Shown: positions 1-4,952 of the stretch, piece after piece
Layout of the letters: the number at the start of each line of letters is the position of its first letter
Position numbering within the stretch: position 1 is the first letter of the stretch
Assembly: GCA_965660355.1 (NCBI GenBank)
Contig: CBFHZN010000041.1
Span: 1-6,901, forward strand
From: CAJXVY01 sp965660355
GTDB lineage: Bacteria > Actinomycetota > Actinomycetes > Actinomycetales > Microbacteriaceae
Length of the DNA: 6,901 nucleotides
Reading direction: 5' to 3'
Translations under genes and position numbers: made by a program
Notes under the pieces: model-generated
Databases searched by the model: none
Seen by the model: the letters and a program-made list of their open reading frames with translations, nothing else
What the model was told of the DNA's origin: nothing

Positions 1-729
1 TGGGCTCCTGACCTAAGCCAAGATGGCACCCTTGTTTATAGCGTGGCAAATGGATTTGAAGAGAGCGGTTCTTGTGTTGGCGCAGCTCGCTGGGATGGGC
101 GGACTTGGCAAGATGTTGGCAGAGCGCTGACCTGTGCATTTGAACCTGATGAATCTATGGAAGTAGAGGCGATTGACCCAAGCCTTGTTGATTTGGATGG
201 AAAAGTATTTCTAGTTGTCGGGGGTGGATTGATTCATGCCACAGAGCTAAACCCTGAAACGCTTTCCAGTGAGAGTGGTGACTGGTGGGAACCGGGTCAC
301 CCAGATTGGATTGAGCTAGCTACAGGGCCCCGAATAGATGATGAACAGGCATGGGTTGAAGCAGCCCAAATCGCTGAGATTGATAACTGGCTGTATTTAT
401 TTGTGAATTGGGGTGAGTGCTGTCGGGGTCTGGATTCCACCTACGAAATTCGAATGGGGAGAGCCAAATCGATCGAAGGTCCCTTCTTGGACAAAGACGG
501 AACGCCGATGACTCAGGGTGGTGGCAGTTTATTTTTTGAAACCACTGGCGACCTTATTGGCCCAGGGCACATGGGTTTCAGGAAATCAAATGATGGTTCT
601 ATTTTTGGGAGTTTTCACTTCTATGACGGCAAGCGAGATGGGCTTCCTTGGATTGGGGAAGCGGAGATCTCATTGACTGACGGTTGGCCGGAAATAAAAA
701 GAATGCTGCCAATCACTAGGCCAGAATAA
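1..729 (+). CDS. Glycoside hydrolase family 43 (arabinanase-type) protein, 5' end missing
   Basis: The frame is open from base 1, so the gene starts before the window; 242 residues up to the TAA at 727-729 are visible. The GTG at 43 is only an internal codon. The family folds as a five-bladed beta-propeller and usually hydrolyses alpha-L-arabinofuranosyl or beta-xylosyl linkages in plant or algal polysaccharides. Supporting motifs in order are WAPD at the window edge, IDPSLVD (Asp codon 175-177, expected pKa-modulating Asp), WVEAAQI (Glu codon 358-360, expected catalytic acid), LFVNWGECCRG followed by GRAKSIEGPFLDKDG, IGPGHMGF, and a closing FHFYDG segment followed by a GWP motif. The GECCRG cysteine pair, GPGH and FHFYDG are typical of the arabinan endo-1,5-arabinosidase-like branch. 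The N-terminal catalytic-base Asp and any signal peptide lie outside the window, so secretion and substrate are unknown. The family call is firm; the exact activity is inference. The gene has no evident link to the purine genes. Confidence 0.85.
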   Translation, partial: WAPDLSQDGTLVYSVANGFEESGSCVGAARWDGRTWQDVGRALTCAFEPDESMEVEAIDPSLVDLDGKVFLVVGGGLIHATELNPETLSSESGDWWEPGHPDWIELATGPRIDDEQAWVEAAQIAEIDNWLYLFVNWGECCRGLDSTYEIRMGRAKSIEGPFLDKDGTPMTQGGGSLFFETTGDLIGPGHMGFRKSNDGSIFGSFHFYDGKRDGLPWIGEAEISLTDGWPEIKRMLPITRPE

Positions 730-732
730 ATT

Positions 733-763
733 TTGTACACAAATTTAAATTTTGTCGTACACT
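733..763 (+). promoter_or_regulatory. Putative promoter/operator of the toxin-antitoxin pair
   Basis: The 40-bp spacer before the antitoxin is very AT-rich. TGTACAC (734-740) reappears as CGTACAC (756-762), about 22 bp centre to centre. The two also form arms of an imperfect inverted repeat around AAATTTAAATTT (741-752), with single-base insertions at 753 and 756. TGTACA is the known core of YefM-YoeB operators. A -10-like TACACT (758-763) ends six bases before the GTG at 770, and a -35-like TTGTAC lies at 733-738 with a 19-bp spacer. Both promoter boxes thus fall on the repeats, which would suit autorepression by the antitoxin-toxin complex. This is pattern inference. Confidence 0.5.
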
Positions 764-769
764 TGCTTC

Positions 770-1033
770 GTGGCCCAATACTCAGTCTCTGAAGCAAGAG
801 CAAAGATCAATGAGGTAATCCAGCTTGCTCAAACCGAGGCTGTGGAAATCTTGAAGCACGGAAAACAAGCGGTAACTATCGTCGACTCCATGAAATACGA
901 ACAGTTGCTTGATTACATCGAAGACCTAGAAGACCGTTTGGCGATCTTAGAATCCAAAATGGATCCAAATCCAGATTGGAAGAGCTGGGAGGAAGTCAAA
1001 AAGGAACTCGGTTGGCAAAAACCTACTCCCTGA
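770..1033 (+). CDS. Type II antitoxin, Phd/YefM family
   Basis: This is an 87-residue antitoxin expected to bind and neutralise the RelE-type toxin encoded just downstream and to repress the shared promoter. The N-terminal half (residues 4-48) matches the Phd/YefM DNA-binding fold: YSVSEARAKINEVI, then VEILKHGKQAVTIVDS and KYEQLL. Residues 48-62 look helical and acidic. The tail from about residue 65, with W70, W73 and W82, resembles the toxin-wrapping segment of such antitoxins. I chose GTG 770 because the family normally begins just before YSVSEA. The alternative TTG at 752 would add six unconserved residues and read through the putative operator. No Shine-Dalgarno precedes GTG 770, but a TACACT box at 758-763 would place the transcript start at or very near it, so the message may be leaderless. 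It overlaps the toxin gene by 22 nt. Confidence 0.88.
   Translation: MAQYSVSEARAKINEVIQLAQTEAVEILKHGKQAVTIVDSMKYEQLLDYIEDLEDRLAILESKMDPNPDWKSWEEVKKELGWQKPTP
1001..1005 (+). promoter_or_regulatory. Ribosome binding site deciding the toxin start
   Basis: AAGGA lies inside the antitoxin reading frame, six bases before the TTG at 1012. It supports TTG 1012 over the in-frame TTG at 976, whose extra 12 residues do not look like the family. Confidence 0.65.
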
Positions 1034-1278
1034 ACTTCACCAAAAAAGCCAAGGATAATCTAAACAATATCCATCCAAAAGAGCGCGACAGGGTCCTTAC
1101 AGCCCTTCAACTGCTCAGCTTGAATCCTTATGCGAGCAAAGCCGTCAGGCTGGCTGGAACAGATTCGATGAGAGTCAGAGTCGGTAACTACCGAATTGTT
1201 TACCAGGTCTTCGAATTTGCGCTTCTTATTCAAGTTGTAAACATCAGCCATCGAAAAGATGTTTATAAAAACATTTGA
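1012..1278 (+). CDS. Type II toxin, RelE/ParE superfamily mRNA interferase
   Basis: This 88-residue basic protein is probably a ribosome-dependent mRNA endonuclease held inactive by the antitoxin. It has the usual RelE length and order: a short strand (YSLNF), two helices (about 10-38, with KAKDNLNNIHPKERDRVLTAL), NPY at 38-40, then the beta-sheet core with MRVRVGNYRIVYQV (53-66), and the C-terminal VNISHRKDVYK (76-86). R61, R81 and Y85 are plausible counterparts of the catalytic Arg, Arg and Tyr of E. coli RelE, while S52 and R54 stand where RelE has lysines. That assignment is by eye and not from an alignment. The intact C-terminal HRKDVY motif argues for an active nuclease over a ParE gyrase poison. 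The TTG start lies inside the antitoxin gene (22-nt overlap), preceded by AAGGA. The TGA at 1276-1278 abuts the stop of the convergent gene on the other strand. Confidence 0.88.
   Translation: MAKTYSLNFTKKAKDNLNNIHPKERDRVLTALQLLSLNPYASKAVRLAGTDSMRVRVGNYRIVYQVFEFALLIQVVNISHRKDVYKNI
1257..1276. terminator. Weak AT-rich hairpin at the convergent gene ends
   Basis: ATGTTT (1259-1264) and AAACAT (1269-1274) form a perfect six-pair stem with a four-base loop, extended by one wobble and one A-T pair. On the - strand it is followed by CTTTTC, so it could act as a poor terminator for the purine operon. The stem has almost no G-C pairs and lies within the last toxin codons, so it may be chance. Confidence 0.2.
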
Positions 1279-1644
1279 TTACCAAGCATCTGCCACAACA
1301 ATGACACCCAGCTGAAGTTCAATGTTGATGCGATCAAATCTGTAATCCTCAGTTAGCGCAAAAAACTCCCCATCACGTGCAGCAACTCTGACAGTGATAT
1401 CTCTGGACTCCGCGTATTCAACACCAGCCTCTTCGGTCATGCCCGTAATCTCACAAGCAACCAATTTGGTTTCAGCATGAACTGGATCTTCGGCATTGGG
1501 GTCCAAGAAGCAGTTTTCGTTTGGCTGGTCTTGAATAAGCGCTCCGCCAGCATTATTGGCACCAGTGATAATGCCAAGGATGAATGCCACGCTGGTTGCT
1601 AAAACTCCGATCAGGGCAACAACAACGACAGCTTTATTTCGCAT
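1279..1644 (-). CDS. Membrane-anchored or secreted small protein with I78-like inhibitor domain
   Basis: This is a 121-residue protein. Residues 1-4 (MRNK) are basic and residues 5-29 form one hydrophobic segment, either a signal peptide or an N-in/C-out anchor. Next comes a linker with C45 and C64, which could form a disulfide outside the cell. The C-terminal part (about 68-121) has GMTEEAG, TVRVAARDGE (84-93), then LTEDYRFDRINIEL (97-110) and a final VIVVADAW strand. The DYR-x-DR-[IL]-N core resembles actinobacterial I78 / potato-inhibitor-I-like domains, which block serine peptidases. This is recognition by eye, and inhibitor activity is unproven. The ATG at 1644 gives an 11-nt overlap with the end of purM. 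GGGGAG sits only one base before it, and an in-frame TTG at 1653 preceded by AAGGA is an alternative start. It is probably the last gene of the SCP-purF-purM operon and is translationally coupled to purM. Its TAA abuts the toxin stop. Confidence 0.75.
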   Translation of the reverse strand: MRNKAVVVVALIGVLATSVAFILGIITGANNAGGALIQDQPNENCFLDPNAEDPVHAETKLVACEITGMTEEAGVEYAESRDITVRVAARDGEFFALTEDYRFDRINIELQLGVIVVADAW

Positions 1645-2725
1645 ACTCCCCAACCATCCTTGCGCCACCGCCGGTTGAGCCCTTGCCGCCGAATTCGTAA
1701 CCCTCGGCGGAGCCAAGGTTTTCAACCTGGCCAATTATGAAACTTCCCATGCCCTGAGAGCTAAGCGAATCCCTCACTGAATCAACCCCAGCAGCATTGA
1801 CCACAACAGCAAAGCCCAGGCCTAGGTTCCAGGTGGATTCGAGTTCATTTAGTTCAAAGCCAGCGATATCACTCAGAACCCTGAAAACACTGTTTGGGCT
1901 CCAAGAAGCACGATCGATATCCAAAACAACACCCTCTGGCAAAACTCTTGCGATGTTGGAAACAATGCCACCACCTGTGATGTGGCTAAAGCCGTGGATG
2001 TGCTCTCTGTTTTCATCAAGCGCNNNNNNNNNNATTCCCGTGTAGAGCTCAGTTGGGGTGAGTAGCTCCTCACCCATGGTCTTTCCAAACTCCGCCATGT
2101 GTTTTTCTAATTCAATCTTGTGATCAGCAAGGATTTTTCTAACCAAGCTAAAGCCATTCGAATGAAGCCCTGAGCTTGGTAAACCCAAAACAACATCCCC
2201 TGCGGAGATCTTCTCTGGGGATAACAAATGCTTTTTCTCAACAGCACCGACTGCAGCACCCGCAACGTCATATTCACCTGGTTCTAATAACCCTGGGTGC
2301 TCCGCTGTCTCGCCGCCAACTAGAGCAACATCAACCTTCTGACAGGCATTAGCAATGCCTTCAACAATCGATGCAATAACTTCTGGGGTGAGCTTTCCGG
2401 TTGCGATGTAATCGGTCATGAACAGGCTTTTAGCACCTGTAACAACAATGTCATCAACTACCATCGCAACTAAATCTTGTCCGATGGTGTTGTGGATGCC
2501 GAGTCTTTGGGCAATATCAACCTTGGTGCCAACACCATCGGTTGAGCTAACCAAAATTGGATAATCGAATGACTTCAGCGCAGAGGCGTCAAATAATCCA
2601 GCGAATCCTCCAAGACCTGTCAGAACCTCTTTGCCATGCGTTGCAGCAACTGATTTCTTCATAAGCTCTACGGCTTTGTCGCCAGCTTCGGTGTCAACAC
2701 CGCTGGCTTGATAGGGATTGGTCAT
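1634..2725 (-). CDS. purM: Phosphoribosylformylglycinamidine cyclo-ligase (AIR synthetase)
   Basis: This cytosolic enzyme closes the imidazole ring, converting FGAM plus ATP to AIR in step five of de novo purine synthesis. The 363-residue length is normal. Motifs are GGFAGLFD (39-46), the ATP-binding STDGVGTK (61-68), GQDLVAMVVDDIVVTGA (82-98), VGGETAEHPG (136-145, with His where many bacteria have Met), LPSSGLHSNG (182-191), GFSHITGGG (245-253) and STWNLGLGF (297-305). The last residues (about 347-363) form a Gly-rich tail, GGKGSTGGGARMVGEYAK, beyond the conserved core. The ATG at 2725 overlaps the purF stop as ATGA, which implies translational coupling. Ten undetermined bases at 2024-2033 leave four residues after ELYTG unread, but the frame and motif spacing on both sides are intact, so this is a sequencing gap and no evidence of mutation. 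Confidence 0.97.
   Translation of the reverse strand: MTNPYQASGVDTEAGDKAVELMKKSVAATHGKEVLTGLGGFAGLFDASALKSFDYPILVSSTDGVGTKVDIAQRLGIHNTIGQDLVAMVVDDIVVTGAKSLFMTDYIATGKLTPEVIASIVEGIANACQKVDVALVGGETAEHPGLLEPGEYDVAGAAVGAVEKKHLLSPEKISAGDVVLGLPSSGLHSNGFSLVRKILADHKIELEKHMAEFGKTMGEELLTPTELYTGXXXXALDENREHIHGFSHITGGGIVSNIARVLPEGVVLDIDRASWSPNSVFRVLSDIAGFELNELESTWNLGLGFAVVVNAAGVDSVRDSLSSQGMGSFIIGQVENLGSAEGYEFGGKGSTGGGARMVGEYAK
2024..2033. other. Run of ten undetermined bases (N)
   Basis: The gap falls in purM between ELYTG and ALDENR. Ten Ns plus two known bases fill four codons and keep the frame, so the true length is probably ten or differs from it by a multiple of three. Confidence 0.99.
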
Positions 2726-4224
2726 TGAGCTTCCCTGTGGATGTGGTCTTCGGATTTAATTGTTGCAACACCTCGCTCGAGCAGGTTCTTGCCGAGACGT
2801 TCCTCAGCAGGAAGCGGGATTGGGTATTTACCTGTGAAGCAAGCCGTGCAAAGCTCGTTGGCAGGCTGCTCGGTGGCGGCAATCATGCCCTCCTCGGAGA
2901 GATAACCCAAACTGTCTGCTCCAATTGATTGCTGAATGTCGCTCACAGCCAGACCACTTGCAATCAATTCGGCACGGGATGCGAAGTCAATCCCATAAAA
3001 ACACGGCCATTCAATCGGGGGTGAAGAAATCCTCACGTGAACCTCTTTGGCTCCCGCCTCCATCAACATCTTCACCAACGCTCTTTGAGTGTTTCCACGA
3101 ACAATGCTGTCATCGACAACAACCAGTGATTTCCCCTTGATGGTCTCTCGCAAGGGATTCAGCTTCAGTCTGATCCCAAGTTGCCGAAGAGTGTCGGAGG
3201 GTTGAATGAAGGTTCTGCCGACATAGCTGTTTTTCACCAAGCCATGTCCAAATGGAATCCCCGATTGCTCGCTATAACCAATAGCAGCTGGCGTTCCACT
3301 CTCTGGTGTTGGCATAACAAGATCTGCCTCCACCGGATGCTCTCTAGCTAATGCTCTTCCCATCTCAACTCTGGATTCATAAACAACTCGGCCATTAATT
3401 GAGGTATCTGGTCTTGCCAAATACACATATTCAAAAACACAACCAGCTCGTTTGGTTTCAGCAAACTTAGAAGACCTGAGACCGTTTTCATCGATGGCAA
3501 TTAGTTCTCCTGGCTCAACCTCACGAACAAAGCTTGCGCCAACAATGTCTAATGCAGCACTTTCGCTTGCAACCACCCAGCCACGCTCCAGTCTTCCTAA
3601 AACTAATGGCCTAACACCTTGAGGATCCCTTGCTGCATACAGGGTGTTCTCATCCATAAACACCAAGCAATAAGCCCCAAGTACTTTGGGGAGCAATTCA
3701 AGGGCGGTTTGTTCCAAAGAGCTGTCTTCATTGCCTGTTAGCAGTGCTGTTAGCACTGCTGTGTCAGTGGTGTTTCCACCACTGAGGTCCCCTGCGTGTT
3801 CTGGGTAACGGGTTTCTAATAGTTCCAATAAATCCTGCGTGTTGGTGATGTTGCCGTTATGACCCATGGCAACTGTTCCAAAGGCAGTTTTGCCCATCGT
3901 TGGTTGCGCATTTTTCCAAGCTGAGGAACCCGTTGTTGAATACCTGCAGTGACCAACGGCTAGATGACCACCAAGGGATTCCAGTGTTGCTTCATCAAAA
4001 ACTTGGCTGACAAGGCCCATGTCTTTATAAACCAACATCTTTTTGCCATCACTTGTGGAAATACCTGCGGATTCTTGACCGCGGTGCTGGATGGCATAAA
4101 GACCAAAAAAAGCTAATTTGGCGACTTCTTCACCTGGAGCCCATACTCCAAATACTCCGCATTCATCCTGAGGTGCTTTTTCACCGGGGAATGTCTCGTG
4201 GGTGAGTTTTCCGTCGCCTCGCAT
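2722..4224 (-). CDS. purF: Amidophosphoribosyltransferase (glutamine PRPP amidotransferase)
   Basis: This enzyme catalyses the committed step of purine synthesis: PRPP plus glutamine gives 5-phosphoribosylamine. Numbering is from ATG 4224 (500 residues). QDECGVFGVW places the N-terminal-nucleophile Cys at 22, behind a 21-residue propeptide that must be removed as in the Bacillus-type enzyme. The glutaminase domain continues with AIQHRGQESAGI, GHCRYSTTG and MGHNGN. The phosphoribosyltransferase domain carries the PRPP loop VVVDDSIVRGNT (about 368-379, D371-D372). C262, C408, C459 and C462 (CTAC) match the spacing of the four [4Fe-4S] ligands of the B. subtilis enzyme, so an oxygen-sensitive cluster is likely. 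AMP/GMP feedback inhibition is typical of the family. The upstream gene's TGA overlaps this ATG (TGATG); a GTG at 4227 adds one residue and is equally possible. GGGGAG lies only two bases before the ATG. The stop overlaps purM. Confidence 0.97.
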   Translation of the reverse strand: MRGDGKLTHETFPGEKAPQDECGVFGVWAPGEEVAKLAFFGLYAIQHRGQESAGISTSDGKKMLVYKDMGLVSQVFDEATLESLGGHLAVGHCRYSTTGSSAWKNAQPTMGKTAFGTVAMGHNGNITNTQDLLELLETRYPEHAGDLSGGNTTDTAVLTALLTGNEDSSLEQTALELLPKVLGAYCLVFMDENTLYAARDPQGVRPLVLGRLERGWVVASESAALDIVGASFVREVEPGELIAIDENGLRSSKFAETKRAGCVFEYVYLARPDTSINGRVVYESRVEMGRALAREHPVEADLVMPTPESGTPAAIGYSEQSGIPFGHGLVKNSYVGRTFIQPSDTLRQLGIRLKLNPLRETIKGKSLVVVDDSIVRGNTQRALVKMLMEAGAKEVHVRISSPPIEWPCFYGIDFASRAELIASGLAVSDIQQSIGADSLGYLSEEGMIAATEQPANELCTACFTGKYPIPLPAEERLGKNLLERGVATIKSEDHIHREAQ

Positions 4225-4511
4225 CACTCCCCAACTTTATCGTCATCAGGAGTTTCCTCACTCCGCTGGGCGATTACCCTGTTTGATCTTCTGACGGTGA
4301 GCCAATCCAAAACAATTGCCAAAATCACGCCCAAACCTGCAAAGGTGCCACCAAAATAAACAATGAATAATCCAAGGGCGTTCTCACCCTCTGATTCGGT
4401 GTTTGGAACTAGCAGATAAACCAAGACACCGAGGATGATACCTACAAGCGCACCAGTCAATCCAAACGGGAGCAACTTCGGTGCTCGACGGATATTGACC
4501 TCTTCTTCCAT
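4224..4511 (-). CDS. Small two-helix membrane protein of unknown function
   Basis: I do not recognise a named family. The 95 residues contain two hydrophobic segments, about 13-35 (LPFGLTGALVGIILGVLVYLLV) and 46-69 (rich in G, L and I), joined by an acidic loop NTESEGEN. Basic residues before the first (NIRRAPK) and after the second (TVRRSNR) predict a hairpin with both ends in the cytoplasm. The tail, SEETPDDDKVGE, is acidic and probably disordered. From general memory, small membrane proteins of this kind occur next to purF in other actinobacteria, but I cannot verify homology. The ATG at 4511 has no Shine-Dalgarno. It starts 23 bases after the SCP-like gene ends and its stop overlaps the purF start, so it is co-transcribed with both. 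A role in nucleobase transport or signalling would be speculation. Confidence 0.8.
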   Translation of the reverse strand: MEEEVNIRRAPKLLPFGLTGALVGIILGVLVYLLVPNTESEGENALGLFIVYFGGTFAGLGVILAIVLDWLTVRRSNRVIAQRSEETPDDDKVGE

Positions 4512-4517
4512 AGTTCA

Positions 4518-4523
4518 ATTATT
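4518..4523 (-). promoter_or_regulatory. Possible internal -10 box before the two-helix membrane gene
   Basis: AATAAT, read on the - strand, lies 7-12 bases upstream of ATG 4511. That is the spacing expected if the start codon is the transcript's first base, which would explain the missing Shine-Dalgarno. No convincing -35 is present, and the 22-bp AT-rich gap may contain such a match by chance. Confidence 0.2.
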
Positions 4524-4533
4524 TCGATAAAAC

Positions 4534-4896
4534 TTATAAATCACTAATTTTTAGCGGAAACAGTTCCGCCAATAGGTCAACTCTGTTTCCGCTGGCGCTA
4601 ATAAGACCTGCACCCATTAGCTCCTGCCAGCTCAATTCACCGGTTACCAAATCTAGAAAACTCTCTGGTTTCATCTCCACCACATTGGCAGGTGTTCCAC
4701 GACGATGATCAGGTCCCTCAATGCACTGAGTTGCACCAAATGGGGGTATTCGAAGCTCAACACTGTTGCCAGGGTTAGTTTGCGCTATTTCTTCCAATGC
4801 GTATCTAACCGCCATTGGAATGCTCTGCGGATCACCATCAATAAAACCCTGTATTGCGGCCATGCCCGTTTTGGGGTCTATTTTTCTCTTCGCCAA
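4534..4896 (-). CDS. Bacterial sterol-carrier-protein-like (SCP_3-type) protein
   Basis: This is a 120-residue cytosolic protein resembling the 'sterol carrier family' proteins that actinobacteria often encode beside purF (the bacterial SCP orthologue group). Visible features are a basic start (AKRKIDPKTG), a helix around AAIQGFIDG, a longer helix (MAVRYALEEIAQTNPG, about 28-43), VELRIPPFGATQCIEG (46-61) and the helical C-terminus SFLDLVTGELSWQELMGAGLI, then SGNRVDLLAELFPL. SCP2 folds bind hydrophobic ligands in a cavity. Neither the ligand nor any role in purine metabolism is known to me, and this bacterium is unlikely to make sterols. The start is TTG 4896, supported by AGGAG six bases upstream; the next in-frame ATG is at residue 12. 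It is the first gene of the leftward operon leading to purF and purM. Confidence 0.82.
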   Translation of the reverse strand: MAKRKIDPKTGMAAIQGFIDGDPQSIPMAVRYALEEIAQTNPGNSVELRIPPFGATQCIEGPDHRRGTPANVVEMKPESFLDLVTGELSWQELMGAGLISASGNRVDLLAELFPLKISDL

Positions 4897-4902
4897 ATAC
4901 TT

Positions 4903-4907
4903 CTCCT
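4903..4907 (-). promoter_or_regulatory. Strong ribosome binding site for the SCP-like gene
   Basis: AGGAG on the - strand, six bases before TTG 4896, is the best Shine-Dalgarno match I found in the window and fixes this uncommon start codon. Confidence 0.75.
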
Positions 4908-4915
4908 GATTGAGT

Positions 4916-4945
4916 TTCAGACTACCCGCAAGCCTTAGCTAGACT
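4916..4945 (+). promoter_or_regulatory. Putative purD-purC promoter (leaderless)
   Basis: TTCAGA (4916-4921) and TAGACT (4940-4945, fitting the actinobacterial TANNNT -10) are separated by 18 bp. The -10 ends seven bases before ATG 4953, and no Shine-Dalgarno precedes that ATG, so transcription probably starts at or one base before the start codon. Confidence 0.45.
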
Positions 4946-4949
4946 GCAA
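4919..4949 (-). promoter_or_regulatory. Putative promoter of the SCP-purF-purM operon
   Basis: Read leftward, TAGTCT (4924-4919) is a good TANNNT -10, giving a start near 4912 and a 5' leader of about 16 nt that holds the AGGAG site. A weak -35-like TTGCAG lies at 4949-4944 with a 19-bp spacer. The site overlaps the purD promoter on the other strand. Confidence 0.4.
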
Positions 4950-4952
4950 CCC

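Noticed and set aside
752..769. TTG 752 as the antitoxin start
   Set aside because: It adds six residues (MSYTCF) unlike the family, has no Shine-Dalgarno and would lie inside the putative operator.
621..803. Open frame on the - strand across the GH43 end and TA spacer
   Set aside because: It is antisense to a clear coding gene and to the AT-rich operator, with no recognisable motif or ribosome binding site.
976..1011. TTG 976 as the toxin start
   Set aside because: The extra 12 residues precede the normal RelE beginning, and the well-placed AAGGA serves TTG 1012.
1634..1700. DUF3073 gene after purM
   Set aside because: Many actinobacteria have it here, but no small basic DUF3073-like frame follows purM; the I78-like gene occupies the position.
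1645..1734. Extension of the I78-like gene to TTG 1734
   Set aside because: It would put 30 non-hydrophobic residues before an obvious signal or anchor segment and overlap purM by about 100 nt; GC-biased antisense-like composition explains the open frame.
2021..2040. Broken or frameshifted purM at the N run
   Set aside because: Motifs on both sides are in the same frame with normal spacing; the break is missing data.
4705..4938. 77-codon open frame on the + strand
   Set aside because: It is antisense to the SCP-like gene, has no motif, and would end just before the purD promoter -10.
4897..4952. Purine riboswitch or PurR box upstream of the pur genes
   Set aside because: The 56-bp interval is too short for a purine aptamer plus expression platform given the deduced transcript starts, and no recognisable PurR box is visible.
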